Shown here: positions 44,786 to 54,205 of the stretch, in pieces
Numbering within the stretch: position 1 is the first letter of the stretch
Layout of the letters: each line of letters opens with the position of its first letter
Source of the DNA: Sphingomonadaceae bacterium
GTDB taxonomy: Bacteria > Pseudomonadota > Alphaproteobacteria > Sphingomonadales > Sphingomonadaceae
Direction: 5' to 3'
Assembly: GCA_947477745.1 (NCBI GenBank)
Contig: CANJUF010000009.1
Location: 1-64,000 of the forward strand
DNA: 64,000 nucleotides
Program-made: the position numbers and the translations under genes
The notes under the pieces: model-generated
What the model was told of the DNA's origin: nothing
Database searches by the model: none
The model's input: only the letters and a program-made list of their open reading frames with translations

Positions 44786-46366
44786 ATGTTTGATGGACGC
44801 CCCGATCCCGCAACCGGCCTCGCACATATTGCCGCCGACACCTCGTTCTCGCTGCTCGACATGACGATCGGCGAATGCCTGCGCGACAAGGCGGTGCGCT
44901 TCGGGGCGCGCGATGCACTGATCTGGCGGCAGGACGGGGAGCTGCGCCGCTTCACCTATGCGCAGCTTTTGGACATGGCCGAGGTGGTCGCGTCATGGCT
45001 GCTGACGCGCGCCGCGCCGGGCGATCGGATCGGTATCTGGTCGCGCAATTCGGCGGAATGGGTGCTGGTTGAATATGCCTGCGCGCTCGCAGGCATGGTG
45101 GTTGCCGGATTCAACCCGGCCTGGTCGCAGCGCGAATGCGAGCACGCGCGCGACCTGACCGAACCGGCGCTGTTGCTCGCCGGATACGATACGCGCGGCG
45201 TCTCGCTGATGGAGCGCGCCGATGCGCTGATGCCGCAAGGCACGGTGTTTCCCCTCGAGGAGCTGTTCGCGCTCGTCGAAGGTACGCAGCGCAGGGCCAT
45301 GCCCGAAGTTGCGCTGGACGACCTGTTCCTGATCCAGTTCACCTCGGGCACCACGGGCCGCTCGAAAGGCGCGGCGCTGTCCCATTACCAGGCGCTCAAC
45401 GCTGCTTACCTGCGATCGGTGGCGGCAGATTTCGACGAGACCGACGTGTGGGTCAACGCCGGGCCGCTGAACCATGTCGGTGGCGCGCTCAGCGTCGTGC
45501 TCGGCACCGTTGCCTTCGGCGGTTGCTACGTGCTGATGCAGCGGTTCGACACTACCGAATACCTGCGGATGATGCGCGAGACCGGCGCGACGAGGATCGG
45601 CGGGGTGCCGACCATGCTAATCGCGCTGTGCGAACATCCCGATTGGCGGCCGCAGGATTTCCGCATCCGATCGATCGGATCGGGCGGCGCGGCGGTTCCC
45701 AGCCCGCTGATCGAGCGGCTGAACAAGGAATTCGGCGCGCCGGTGCTGGTGGTGTTTGGCCAGTCCGAGAGCGTGATGATCACCAGCTCGGTGCCGAGTG
45801 ACCCTCCCCAGATTGCTGCTGAAACCTCGGGCCGCGCCGCCCCGCATGTCGAGCTCAAGATCTGCGACGTGGCGAGCAGCGCGACGTTGAAGGTGGGCGA
45901 GGTGGGCGAGGTCTGCGCCAAGGGGCCGATGGTGATGAGCGGCTATTTCCGCCAGCCCGAAGCGACCGCGAAGACCATCGACAGCGATGGTTTCCTCCAC
46001 ACAGGCGATCTCGGATCGCTCGACGCCGAAGGTTACCTGCGCATCCACGGCCGTACCCGCGAAGTCATCATCCGCGGCGGCGAGAACATCTATCCCGCCG
46101 AGATCGAGGATTACCTGAGTGAGCATCCCGACGTGGTTTCGCTCGCCGTGGTCGGCGTGCCCGACGAGCGCTGGGGCCAGACGGTAGCCTGCGCGCTGGT
46201 GCTGCGCGAAGGGGCAATGCTCAATCCCGCGGCGATGGAAGATTTCGCCGCGCAAGGCCTCGCGCACTTCAAGATCCCGCGCAAATGGCTAGCGCTCGAG
46301 AGCTTCCCGCAGACCGCCTCGGGCAAGATCCGCAAGGTCGAGGTGGAGAAGATGTTTGTGACGTGA
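44786..46366 (+). CDS. AMP-dependent acyl-CoA ligase, 526 aa
   Basis: P-loop FTSGTTGRSKG starts near residue 185; VVFGQSESVMI replaces the usual YGMTE-type A5 motif. DGFLHTGDLGSLDAEGYLRIHGRTREVIIRGGENIYP and the C-terminal QTASGKIRK lysine follow. Length and motifs are those of medium- or long-chain or aryl acyl-CoA ligases. Starts 6 bp after the epoxide hydrolase, so it probably activates an acid derived from the diol product. Confidence 0.93.
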   Translation: MFDGRPDPATGLAHIAADTSFSLLDMTIGECLRDKAVRFGARDALIWRQDGELRRFTYAQLLDMAEVVASWLLTRAAPGDRIGIWSRNSAEWVLVEYACALAGMVVAGFNPAWSQRECEHARDLTEPALLLAGYDTRGVSLMERADALMPQGTVFPLEELFALVEGTQRRAMPEVALDDLFLIQFTSGTTGRSKGAALSHYQALNAAYLRSVAADFDETDVWVNAGPLNHVGGALSVVLGTVAFGGCYVLMQRFDTTEYLRMMRETGATRIGGVPTMLIALCEHPDWRPQDFRIRSIGSGGAAVPSPLIERLNKEFGAPVLVVFGQSESVMITSSVPSDPPQIAAETSGRAAPHVELKICDVASSATLKVGEVGEVCAKGPMVMSGYFRQPEATAKTIDSDGFLHTGDLGSLDAEGYLRIHGRTREVIIRGGENIYPAEIEDYLSEHPDVVSLAVVGVPDERWGQTVACALVLREGAMLNPAAMEDFAAQGLAHFKIPRKWLALESFPQTASGKIRKVEVEKMFVT

Positions 46367-46371
46367 TTCTT

Positions 46372-46393
46372 CCCCTCCCCTTCAGGGGAGGGG
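46372..46393. terminator. Strong hairpin after ligase gene
   Basis: CCCCTCCCC-TTCA-GGGGAGGGG, a perfect 9-bp stem (10 with the inner T-A), lies 5 bp after the ligase stop. The 159-bp convergent gap also holds a second similar hairpin at 46493-46514 and a CGCCCCA segment complementary to TGGGGCG, so the whole gap may fold into one element. Confidence 0.45.
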
Positions 46394-46492
46394 ATCGAGG
46401 GATGGGGCGTTATTGCTTGATTGGCACCGTGTCTGGAAAAATCGCCCCACCCCGCTGCGACCAAGCCTTGCTGTGCAAGGCAGGTCTCGCTG

Positions 46493-46514
46493 CCCCTCCC
46501 CTGAAGAGGAGGGG
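46493..46514. terminator. Hairpin after AtuA-family gene
   Basis: CCCCTCCCC at 46493-46501 pairs with GGAGGGG at 46508-46514 around a 6-nt loop, 11 bp beyond the AtuA stop, at the far end of the same convergent gap. It is the partner of the hairpin at 46372. Confidence 0.35.
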
Positions 46515-46525
46515 AGACAATGCGT

Positions 46526-48346
46526 TCAAGCCGCCTCTAGCACTCCAAGCTGCTCGGCGATCTCGCGCGAGACCGGCACCGGATACTCGAGCAGCATCTG
46601 GCCCATGCCCTTGGCCACCGGATCAAGCCGCAGGCACATCGAACCGCCGCCTTGCAGCGCGTTGTTGATCACGAAGTTGAGCCCGTGGGTTCCGGGCAGG
46701 ACGAAGCGGTCGATCCGAGGCGCGGCATCGCTGACGAGGTGGGCATACCAGCCGCCGACCGCCTCCGCACTGAGCGCGGCGGCAATATAGGGCGCATAGC
46801 GCGGCTCGCGCGCGAAGACGCCAACGTTGAACAGGTTGCCCTTGTCGCCGCTGCGCGCCCAGGCGAGCGAAATCAGCGGCACGGTCAGGTCTGCTTCGGC
46901 ATCGCTTGGCCGCGCGGGCTCCGGCGGGCGCACGATCATATCGGGCGCGAACCAGCGCGAGGGCTGCGAATGGAACGCGAGCTGCTTGCCGTCGAGCCAG
47001 ATTTCCGGCGTGAAATCCGCCTTCTTCACCAGGAACAGGAACACGCGCATCAGCGGGCGCGGCGGGGCCGACATCATGCCGAGGCTGACCGAGGTTCCCG
47101 GCGACATCGAGGAAATGCTGCTCGCCTGTTCGCGCAGGAACACGCCGCAGCCAGCCGGCTCGTCATGCGTGACCGAGATCATCGCCACCACCTCGCGCGA
47201 GCCTTGCCCGTTCGAACGCGGGCCATAGCTCGATTCGGCGCCGACGATCTCGACATAGGTCTCGTTCAGCGGCTTGGCGTTGCGGTCGCGCAGCACCTTG
47301 TTGGTCCGCTCGAACAGTGCGTCGGCCTGCCTTTGCGCCTTGGCGGCTGCGTTGATGCCGATGATCGGCTGCAACGCAGTAGCCTTCCAGCCCTGCGAAT
47401 AGGTGGCGCAAACCTTGTAGCTGTCGGTCGCGGCATAGCCCTTGCAGCCGGTCACCAGCACGCGGTTCTCGCCCTGCGGCGTCATCACCACCTCGCTAAA
47501 ATCGCAGACCGCATCGGGCACGATATAGGCCTGCGGATCGCTGACCTCGTAGATCATCTGCTCGGCCACGGTGCCCACCGAGACGAGACCGCCGGTGCCT
47601 GCGGGCTTGGTCAGCACGAACGAGCCGTCGGCGCGGCATTCGGCGATGGGATTGCCGATGTTGGCGGGGTCGGGCACAAGTTCCCAGTCGGTAAAGGTGC
47701 CGCCGGTGACCTGCGTCGAGCATTCGGTAAGGTGGCCGATCAGGGTGCCCGCTGCCAGCAGGTCGAAATCGTCGGGCGTCCAGCCAAATTCGTGGATCAG
47801 CGGTCCGAGCGCGAGCGCCGAATCGACCACGCGCCCGGTGAGCACGATGTCGGCGCCCTCGGCCAGCAGCGCGGCGATGGGGAAGCCGCCGAAGTAGGCG
47901 TTCATCGCGGTGAACTCGACATCGCCGGGGAGCGGTTCGCCGCTGAACATTTCATTGAGGCCCTTGGCCTGGAATTCGGCGATGCGGCCGCGCATGTCAT
48001 CGCCGGTGACGACGCCGATCTTCGCGGTCAGGCCCTGCTCGGCCAGCACCTTGCGCATCGCCTCGGCGGCGCCGTGCGGGTTGAGCCCGCCCCAGTTGGT
48101 GACGATCTTGCAGCCCTTGGCCAGCATTTCGCGCAGGTACGGCGTGATGTCGCGCAGGAACGAGGCGATATAGCCATCGGGATTGGTCTGGGTGTCGCTC
48201 GACAGCGAGGCGAGCGTCAGCTCGGCCAGGCAGTCGTAGACGATATAGTCGCAGCCCGCGTCGATCAGCGGCTGGTGGCCATAGAAGCTGTCGAAGCCGA
48301 AGGCGGTGCCGCCGCCGATCTTCACGATCTTGCCGCTCTCTGCCAT
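46526..48346 (-). CDS. AtuA-family (DUF1446) acyl-CoA catabolism protein, 606 aa
   Basis: N-terminal KIVKIGGGTAFGFDSF begins the AtuA domain, with TNWGGLNPHGAAEAM, VTGDDM and GRVVDSALALGPLIHEFGW within residues 1-450. The last 130 residues (LAWARSGDKGNLFNVGVFA) are the smaller C-terminal AtuA-like domain. AtuA is encoded in the acyclic terpene (citronellol/geraniol) utilisation cluster of pseudomonads; its reaction is not settled. I use the ATG at 48346, with AAGGATCAAGGA upstream. It follows the EthD gene by 28 bp. Confidence 0.88.
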   Translation of the reverse strand: MAESGKIVKIGGGTAFGFDSFYGHQPLIDAGCDYIVYDCLAELTLASLSSDTQTNPDGYIASFLRDITPYLREMLAKGCKIVTNWGGLNPHGAAEAMRKVLAEQGLTAKIGVVTGDDMRGRIAEFQAKGLNEMFSGEPLPGDVEFTAMNAYFGGFPIAALLAEGADIVLTGRVVDSALALGPLIHEFGWTPDDFDLLAAGTLIGHLTECSTQVTGGTFTDWELVPDPANIGNPIAECRADGSFVLTKPAGTGGLVSVGTVAEQMIYEVSDPQAYIVPDAVCDFSEVVMTPQGENRVLVTGCKGYAATDSYKVCATYSQGWKATALQPIIGINAAAKAQRQADALFERTNKVLRDRNAKPLNETYVEIVGAESSYGPRSNGQGSREVVAMISVTHDEPAGCGVFLREQASSISSMSPGTSVSLGMMSAPPRPLMRVFLFLVKKADFTPEIWLDGKQLAFHSQPSRWFAPDMIVRPPEPARPSDAEADLTVPLISLAWARSGDKGNLFNVGVFAREPRYAPYIAAALSAEAVGGWYAHLVSDAAPRIDRFVLPGTHGLNFVINNALQGGGSMCLRLDPVAKGMGQMLLEYPVPVSREIAEQLGVLEAA

Positions 48347-48374
48347 TATCCTTGATCCTTTCCCGTAATCTCGT

Positions 48375-48755
48375 TCAGCCTTGGTTGCCTTGCAACGTAC
48401 CAGGCGCGCTTTCATTCTGCTGCGTCATGACCAGACGGTTGGCCCTGCGGTCGAGAAAATTCTCCTCGTCCGCCGCAAGCTGTTTGAACACCTCGGCGGG
48501 CAGCAAGTCCATCTTGCGCTCTTCCCAGCTGCCTTCAACGTCATACCAGCACTCGGTAATGCAATCGAAGCCGGGCTCTGGCAACTGCGCAGAGCGTGCC
48601 AGCGGCTCCCAGCCAGTCAGATAGGTGCGGCGGTAGCGCACCATGTGCGGGCACAGGCCGGCCGCGAGCGGCGCGTGGTTGTTTTCGTAATAGTCCCTGA
48701 AAGCCTCGAAGGTCATGCCCTCCTTGCGCTTCATCAGGAACGTCAGCTTCAGCAT
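48375..48755 (-). CDS. EthD-domain protein, 126 aa
   Basis: Small ferredoxin-like-fold protein with KLTFLMKRKEGMTFEAFRDYYENNHAPL, the usual EthD start with its NHAPL histidine, and a conserved tail FKQLAADEENFLDRR. EthD proteins assist P450 or oxidative pathways or act as small dehydratases; the function here is unknown. The start at 48755 removes an unsupported N-terminal extension. Divergent from the SDR gene at 48819. Confidence 0.83.
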   Translation of the reverse strand: MLKLTFLMKRKEGMTFEAFRDYYENNHAPLAAGLCPHMVRYRRTYLTGWEPLARSAQLPEPGFDCITECWYDVEGSWEERKMDLLPAEVFKQLAADEENFLDRRANRLVMTQQNESAPGTLQGNQG

Positions 48756-48818
48756 TGTTGCTCTCCCGCCGCAGCGCCGATAGGCCGGACGCGGCACTAA
48801 AGGGAATAGGGAGCAGGA

Positions 48819-49580
48819 ATGTCCATCGCAATCGATATGAGCGGCAGGGTGGCGCTGGTTACCGGCGCGGCATCCGGCCTCGGCAAGGCGACTGCGCTCA
48901 AGCTCGCGCGCTGCGGCGCGGATCTGTGCCTCGCCGATTTCAACGAGGCCGGACTTGGCGAGACCGCGGCCGAGGTCGAAGGGCTGGGCGTGAAGGTGAT
49001 GGTTCGCCGCGCGGACTTGTCAGACCCCGACCAGTGCGTCCCGCTCGTCGAAGCGGCGGCAGCGCATTTCGGCAGGCTCGATGCGCTGTGCAATGTCGCG
49101 GGCATCATCGTCATGGCCCACGCGCACGAGATGGCGCGCGCTGACTGGGACCGGGTGATTGCCGTCAACCTCACTGCGCCGTTCCTGCTCTCGCAGGCGG
49201 CGATCCCGCACCTGCTCGAAAGCGAGGGCGCGATCGTTAATGTCGCCAGCTCGGCGGCCTATATCGGCGAGGCCTATGCGGTCGCTTATTGCTCGAGCAA
49301 GTTCGGCCTGCTGGGCATGACCAAGGCGTTGGCAATGGAATACACCCACAAGCCGATCCGCATCAATGCGGTCGGGCCGGGCGGCATGGCCACCAACATC
49401 GGCGCGAACATGAGCTTCCCCGCCGATCCCGACATGGAGCTGCTGAGCCGCTACATGGGGCTTCGGGGCATGGTCGAGGTTTCGGACGTGGCCGATATGA
49501 TCGCGCTGCTCGCCAGCCCGGCGGGCCGGTCGTTCCACGGCGCCTGCATCAACATCGACGCAGGCATTACCGCAGGATGA
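48819..49580 (+). CDS. Short-chain dehydrogenase/reductase, 253 aa
   Basis: Classical 253-residue SDR: RVALVTGAASGLGKATALKLA, LDALCNVAGI (NNAG variant with Cys), VNVASSAAYI, catalytic YCSSK and a C-terminal NIDAGITAG typical of the hydroxysteroid/acyl reductase group. ATG preceded by AGGGAGCAGGA. The stop overlaps the start of the DUF938 gene by 4 bp. The substrate is a secondary alcohol or ketone, unspecified. Confidence 0.93.
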   Translation: MSIAIDMSGRVALVTGAASGLGKATALKLARCGADLCLADFNEAGLGETAAEVEGLGVKVMVRRADLSDPDQCVPLVEAAAAHFGRLDALCNVAGIIVMAHAHEMARADWDRVIAVNLTAPFLLSQAAIPHLLESEGAIVNVASSAAYIGEAYAVAYCSSKFGLLGMTKALAMEYTHKPIRINAVGPGGMATNIGANMSFPADPDMELLSRYMGLRGMVEVSDVADMIALLASPAGRSFHGACINIDAGITAG

Positions 49581-50182
49581 GCGCAGACGCGCGCCAGACC
49601 GCACCCGCCACGCTGCGCAACCGCGAGCCGATCCTTGGCATTCTGCGCGAGGAATTGCCTGAAAGCGGTCTGGTGCTCGAAGTTGCAAGCGGTACCGGCG
49701 AGCATGCGGTGCATTTCGCCAAGGCGCTTCCTAGTCTGACGTGGCAGCCCACTGATCCTTCGCCCGAAGCGATTGCGTCGATTGCCGCTTGGCGCGACGG
49801 GGAGGGACCGGAGAACCTGCTCGCCCCGCTTGAACTCGACGCCGCCGGTGAGGATTGGCCGGTGACCCGCGCCGATGCGATCGTGTGTATCAACATGGTG
49901 CATATCAGTCCGTGGGAGGCGACCGAGGGCCTGATGCGCGGGGCGGGGCGCTTCCTGGCTTCGCGTGCGCCGCTGGTGCTTTACGGCCCCTATCGCCGCG
50001 CCGGTCATCCGCTTGAGCCAAGCAATGCGGCATTCGACGAAAGCCTGAAAGCGCGTGATCCGCGCTGGGGGCTGCGGGAGCTCGAAACAGTGGGCGAATG
50101 CGCCGAGGCAAATGGCCTTGTCTTGTCGCGGGTCGTTGAAATGCCCGCCAACAACCTGACGGTGATTTTCAGGAAGCGATGA
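49577..50182 (+). CDS. DUF938 SAM-dependent methyltransferase-like protein, 201 aa
   Basis: The S-adenosylmethionine-binding motif VLEVASGTGEHAVHFA and downstream DAIVCINMVHISPW are typical of the DUF938 class I methyltransferase family. The acceptor is unknown. The start is set at 49577 (MSADARQ), overlapping the SDR stop (ATGA); longer upstream frames overlap the SDR in another phase. The C-terminus overlaps the convergent DUF2889 gene by 14 bp. Confidence 0.88.
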   Translation: MSADARQTAPATLRNREPILGILREELPESGLVLEVASGTGEHAVHFAKALPSLTWQPTDPSPEAIASIAAWRDGEGPENLLAPLELDAAGEDWPVTRADAIVCINMVHISPWEATEGLMRGAGRFLASRAPLVLYGPYRRAGHPLEPSNAAFDESLKARDPRWGLRELETVGECAEANGLVLSRVVEMPANNLTVIFRKR

Positions 50183-50924
50183 AGCCTGCGCCGAAATCAA
50201 GGTCCTGCAACGGCTCGAACTCGCCGGTCGAGAAATCGCGCACCTCATAGAGCGAGCGGGTCGTCTCGACCACGGGCGAGCGGTAATTGTAGCACGGCGC
50301 ATGGACCGCGAGCGGCGATTTCGGCCCTTCGATACCGGGACGCATCTTGTAGCGCCTCGCGCCCGAGACATAGACCGCGCGGCGCAGGATCGTCATCAGT
50401 TCGGCGGTTACAGGGTCGAGATCGTGCTTCCATTTCGAGACCTGCCGAAGGTCGAGGCCTGCGTATGTTTCGGGTGCTGCGATCACCGTCCCATCGAGCG
50501 ACAGCCGCAGCTCCTCCTCGCCGTTGCGAGCGAGCGTGGCAGTAGTCCGGTCATCCGCCAGGTCGGCAACCTGCATGTCGAAACGGCTGGGCGCATCGTC
50601 GTGAGCGTGCGCCGCCATCAGCACGGCGAGATCGAACATGTGGGTGCAGTGTTCGACCGGATTGCGCTGCGCCACGTCCTCCAGCCTCTCACCCGTGAGC
50701 CGCTCGACGATGTGGCCGGGAGCGCCGCCGCAGCCGGTCCAGGGATGGCGCACCGCGCTTGCCCGCGCTGACACGATCACGCCGTCCGCATGGTCAAAGC
50801 GGATGCGGAAGTGGTGCATGTCGTCTTCGATCGCGCCGCCGATCCAGCCTGCCCCGGGATGGAGCTTGATCCGCCGCCAGAAGCCTGGCGGGAAATGCGG
50901 ATAGTCGGATCGCGGCGAAGGCAT
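50169..50924 (-). CDS. DUF2889 protein, 251 aa
   Basis: A 251-residue protein with IEDDMHHFRIRFDHADGVIVS, RHPWTGCGGAPGHIVERLTG and CTHMFDLAVLMAAHA, the pattern of the DUF2889 family. Several conserved histidines and a cysteine could bind metal or act in catalysis. The family is scattered in sphingomonads and actinobacteria near catabolic genes; no reaction is known. It overlaps the DUF938 gene convergently and diverges from an alpha/beta hydrolase. Confidence 0.8.
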   Translation of the reverse strand: MPSPRSDYPHFPPGFWRRIKLHPGAGWIGGAIEDDMHHFRIRFDHADGVIVSARASAVRHPWTGCGGAPGHIVERLTGERLEDVAQRNPVEHCTHMFDLAVLMAAHAHDDAPSRFDMQVADLADDRTTATLARNGEEELRLSLDGTVIAAPETYAGLDLRQVSKWKHDLDPVTAELMTILRRAVYVSGARRYKMRPGIEGPKSPLAVHAPCYNYRSPVVETTRSLYEVRDFSTGEFEPLQDLDFGAGFIAS

Positions 50925-51013
50925 CGGTGTTCCGGTTCTGGCAATTGACAGGGGGGCGATTTGCCGAAAAGGCCGGTCAGGTCAATGCAATCGCTGAAAG
51001 CACACGGACGAAG

Positions 51014-51874
51014 ATGACCTTAGGACCAGCCGACATCGCCGCGAAAATCCCGCAAGAGGTTCTTGAAATGGATGCGCGCGCGCGGCGCATCGAGACGCCC
51101 TGCGGCGAAGGCACGATGGTCTGGCGCATTTGGGGCGAGGGTGAGCCGCTGGTGCTGGCGCACGGCGCGGGCGGCGCCTGGCCGCACTGGATCCGCAACA
51201 TACCCGAGCTTTCGCGCCGCCGCATGCTGCTGGTGCCCGATCTGCCCGGCCACGGCGAATCCGCCGTGCCCGACAGCCACGATCATCACGCGATCTCGCG
51301 CGCCATGGCCGCCGGGATCGCGCAAATCATGGGCGAGAATGTCGCGGTCGATCATGTCGGCTTTTCCGCGGGCGGGGTCTGCCTGGCTTACGTCGCCGCC
51401 TATCAGCCGCAAGTGTTGAAGCGGCTGGTGCTGGTCGATACCGGCGGGCTGGATACGCCGATCGGCAATTTCGATATCGGCGGCATTCGCGGCCTTGAGG
51501 GCGATGACCTGCTCGAACGGCTACGGCGCAACCTGAACGGGATGATGCTCCATGCGCGCGAAAGCGTGGACGAGGCGGCGATCTGGCAGCTCGTCCACAA
51601 CGGTAAGAAGGCGCGGATGGACAGCGGCGAGCTCGTCGTGCCCGACAAGCTGCTCAAGATCCTGCCGCAGGTGAAAGTTCCGCTCGCTGCAATCTGGGGC
51701 GAGCATGACCTGCCGCATTTCGATCCGGCGGTTCAGGAAGCGGCGATCCGCTCGGTTCATCCGCAGCTCGAATTTCGCGTGGTCGCAGGCGCGGGACACT
51801 GGGCGATGTACGAACGGCCCGAGGGCTTCAATGCCGCGCTGCTCGAACTGCTGAGCCTAGATCGCTGGAGCTAA
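51014..51874 (+). CDS. Alpha/beta hydrolase, 286 aa
   Basis: Alpha/beta hydrolase with oxyanion HGAGGAW, nucleophile motif GFSAGG, an aspartate region GEHDLPHFD and catalytic histidine in GAGHWAMYERP. It resembles meta-cleavage-product or lactone hydrolases of catabolic operons. The start is uncertain: ATG 51014 gives 286 residues, and an in-frame ATG at 51068 with AGAGG upstream would remove 18 N-terminal residues without touching the fold. The end overlaps the convergent FAD oxidoreductase by 4 bp. Confidence 0.87.
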   Translation: MTLGPADIAAKIPQEVLEMDARARRIETPCGEGTMVWRIWGEGEPLVLAHGAGGAWPHWIRNIPELSRRRMLLVPDLPGHGESAVPDSHDHHAISRAMAAGIAQIMGENVAVDHVGFSAGGVCLAYVAAYQPQVLKRLVLVDTGGLDTPIGNFDIGGIRGLEGDDLLERLRRNLNGMMLHARESVDEAAIWQLVHNGKKARMDSGELVVPDKLLKILPQVKVPLAAIWGEHDLPHFDPAVQEAAIRSVHPQLEFRVVAGAGHWAMYERPEGFNAALLELLSLDRWS

Positions 51875-52971
51875 TCGAGAAGCATCGCCGCGACATGAGC
51901 GCCCAGCGCAAGGCTTGAGGTGAGCCCCGGCGAATCGATTCCGAAAAGGCACACGAGGCCGGGCAGGCCGTGATGCTCGTGCCCCGCGATATGGAAATCC
52001 GCCATAGGTGACGCGTGAGGCCCGCCGATGTTCGGCCGGACGCCCGCATAGGCAGGCACCAGCCGTTCGGGATCGAGGCCGGGCCAGATCCGCCGCGCGG
52101 CCATGCCGAACGCACCGCGCCGCGCCGGATCGACCGAATAATCGGGGGCCTCCACCCACTCTACATCGGGACCGAAGCGCGCTTGCCCCGCCATGTCGAG
52201 CGTCAGGTGAACGCCGAGCCCGCCAATCAGCGGCAGCGGATAGATCAGCCGGACGAACGGAACCCGGCCCGAACAGGCGAAGTAGCTGCCCTTGGCCAAA
52301 TGCAGCGGCGGGATCAGCGCCGGATCGAGCATTTCGATCATGCCTGCCACATTCTGCGCGCCGAGCCCTGCGGCATTGACCAGCAGCGAGCAGCCGATCG
52401 CCGTGCCGCCGCACGCCACGCGCCACATATCGCCTTGCCGCGCGATTCCGGTGACAGGCGCATTCCGCGCCAGCATGGCCCCATGATCCTCGGCCTCGCC
52501 GAGCAGCGAGAGCATGAGTGCATGCGAATCGACGATCCCGCTCGACGGCGAAAGCAGCGCGGCCGTGCAATCCAGCATCGGCTCCAGCCTGTGCGCTTCC
52601 TCGCCGCCAAACAACGCCAGACCTTCGTCCGCGCCCGCGCGGCGGGCATGATCTGCTATGGCTTCCAGCCTCGCCACCTCATCGGGGCTGGACGCCACGG
52701 TCAGCTTGCCAAGGCGGCGATGCGGCACCTTGCGGCTAGCGCAATAGTCGTAGAGCAGGTGCTTGCCCGCGATGCACAGCCGTTCCTTGAGCGAGCCCGT
52801 CGGATAGTGCAGCCCGGCATGGATCACCTCGCTGCTGCGCGAGGATACGCCCGTGCCGAACGCCGCTTCCTTTTCTAGCACCACGACCGACTTGCCCGCC
52901 AGGGCCAGCGCGCGAGCAATGGCAAGACCGACGACGCCCGCGCCCACGACAACAGCCTCGGTCGTCTCCAT
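51871..52971 (-). CDS. FAD-dependent oxidoreductase of the DAO/LhgO type, 366 aa
   Basis: N-terminal FAD motif AVVVGAGVVGLAIARALALAG, then GTGVSSRSSEVIHAGLHYP, which is typical of L-2-hydroxyglutarate oxidase-like DAO proteins, and a C-terminal GIDSPGLTSSLALG. It would oxidise a 2-hydroxy acid or amine and pass electrons to O2 or a quinone. It follows the P450 at 52984 by 12 bp in the molybdoenzyme-ferredoxin-P450 set, so its substrate may be a pathway hydroxy acid. Confidence 0.89.
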   Translation of the reverse strand: METTEAVVVGAGVVGLAIARALALAGKSVVVLEKEAAFGTGVSSRSSEVIHAGLHYPTGSLKERLCIAGKHLLYDYCASRKVPHRRLGKLTVASSPDEVARLEAIADHARRAGADEGLALFGGEEAHRLEPMLDCTAALLSPSSGIVDSHALMLSLLGEAEDHGAMLARNAPVTGIARQGDMWRVACGGTAIGCSLLVNAAGLGAQNVAGMIEMLDPALIPPLHLAKGSYFACSGRVPFVRLIYPLPLIGGLGVHLTLDMAGQARFGPDVEWVEAPDYSVDPARRGAFGMAARRIWPGLDPERLVPAYAGVRPNIGGPHASPMADFHIAGHEHHGLPGLVCLFGIDSPGLTSSLALGAHVAAMLLD

Positions 52972-52983
52972 CAGGCGGTCAAT

Positions 52984-54195
52984 TCACCAGACCAGCGGCA
53001 CGCTGTCCGGCCCGACCACGCCGCCGGGGGTATAACGGATTGCGGTCCCGGGCTTGAGGCTGAACTCGGGAATGCGCTTCAGCCATTCGTTGAGACCAAT
53101 CCGGAATTCCAGCCGCGCCAGATGGCCGCCCATGCAGGAATGGATGCCGCCGGTGAAGGTGAGGATCGGCTTCTTGACCCGCTTGAAATCGATTTCGCGC
53201 GGATTGTCCCACACTTCCGGATCATAGTTGCAGGCGGGCAGGAAGCTGGTGAACCTGTCACCCTTCTTCAGCAGCACCCCGTCCAACTCGAGATCCTGCG
53301 TGAGGTAACGGCCCGAGAAGGTGGGCGCGAAGGCGCGCAGCAATTCCTCGGTCTGGAGGTCGCGGTTATCGGGGTCGGCGACGAGCTCCTTCACCCGATC
53401 GGGATTGCGCGCCATCCACAGCCACGAATTGTTGAGCGCGGCATAGACCGTGTCGATCCCGGCAATGAACAGGAAGAAGGTGAAGCCCAGCACGTCGCGC
53501 TCGGTCATCGGCTCGCCATCGAAAGTGGCGTGGACGATGCGGCTGATCGCCTTGTCGTCGGGATTGGCGCGCTTCTGGTCGATCACGGTGGTGAGATACT
53601 CTTCGATCTCCTCCATGATTTCCTTGGCCCGGTCGAATTCGGCGAACTGGATCAAGGCGACCACCCATTTGACGAACTGGTCGAGGCGGTCGAGCGGCAG
53701 GCCCATGAAATTGAGGAAGACCATGACCGGCAGCGGGCGGGCGAACTCCTTGGTAAACTCGCACTCGCCCTTGTCGGCGAACGTGTCGAGCAACTGGTTG
53801 GCAAGCGCCTTGATATCCGCTTCGAGCGCCAGCACGCCGCGCGGGCTCAGCATCGGATCGAGGATGTTGCGGAACTTGCGGTGATCGGGCGAAGCGATCT
53901 CCAGCGGGATCATTCGGAACCAGTTGTCCTCGTCGCGCGGAAAGATGAACAGCGGCGGGACACCAAAGTGATCGCCGTCGCGCAGCGCCTTGAAGGCGAG
54001 CGGCTGGCTGATCGTCATCCAGCCGTCGCCGACTGCGGAGCCGACATTGTAGAACAGGCGCGGCAGCCGTTCGTGCATCGTCGACATGTAGCCGTAGGGA
54101 TCGGTGAGAAACTCCTCGCCGACGATTATGTCGGCCGAGCGGACCAGCTCGGGCGGCACGTGATCGGGAACCTTCGGCTGAGCGGTAGTGGCCAT
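52984..54195 (-). CDS. Cytochrome P450 with adjacent ferredoxin, 403 aa
   Basis: I-helix FIAGIDTVYAALN, ExxR in EELLR, and heme motif FTGGIHSCMGGHLA with axial C354. The ATG at 54195 is preceded by GAGGAGCTTGGA; the longer frame would overlap the ferredoxin gene. The ferredoxin ends 10 bp upstream, giving a typical class I P450 electron-transfer pair; a ferredoxin reductase is not in the window. It differs clearly from the tandem P450s at 31683 and 32921. Confidence 0.93.
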   Translation of the reverse strand: MATTAQPKVPDHVPPELVRSADIIVGEEFLTDPYGYMSTMHERLPRLFYNVGSAVGDGWMTISQPLAFKALRDGDHFGVPPLFIFPRDEDNWFRMIPLEIASPDHRKFRNILDPMLSPRGVLALEADIKALANQLLDTFADKGECEFTKEFARPLPVMVFLNFMGLPLDRLDQFVKWVVALIQFAEFDRAKEIMEEIEEYLTTVIDQKRANPDDKAISRIVHATFDGEPMTERDVLGFTFFLFIAGIDTVYAALNNSWLWMARNPDRVKELVADPDNRDLQTEELLRAFAPTFSGRYLTQDLELDGVLLKKGDRFTSFLPACNYDPEVWDNPREIDFKRVKKPILTFTGGIHSCMGGHLARLEFRIGLNEWLKRIPEFSLKPGTAIRYTPGGVVGPDSVPLVW

Positions 54196-54205
54196 TCCAA
54201 GCTCC

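Noticed and set aside
46652..48355. 567-codon plus-strand frame
   Set aside because: Antisense to the AtuA-family gene, whose family motifs are continuous across the region.
50945..50950. TTGACA as -35 box for the alpha/beta hydrolase
   Set aside because: No acceptable -10 box lies 16-18 bp downstream (AAAGGC is found), so a promoter call is not justified.
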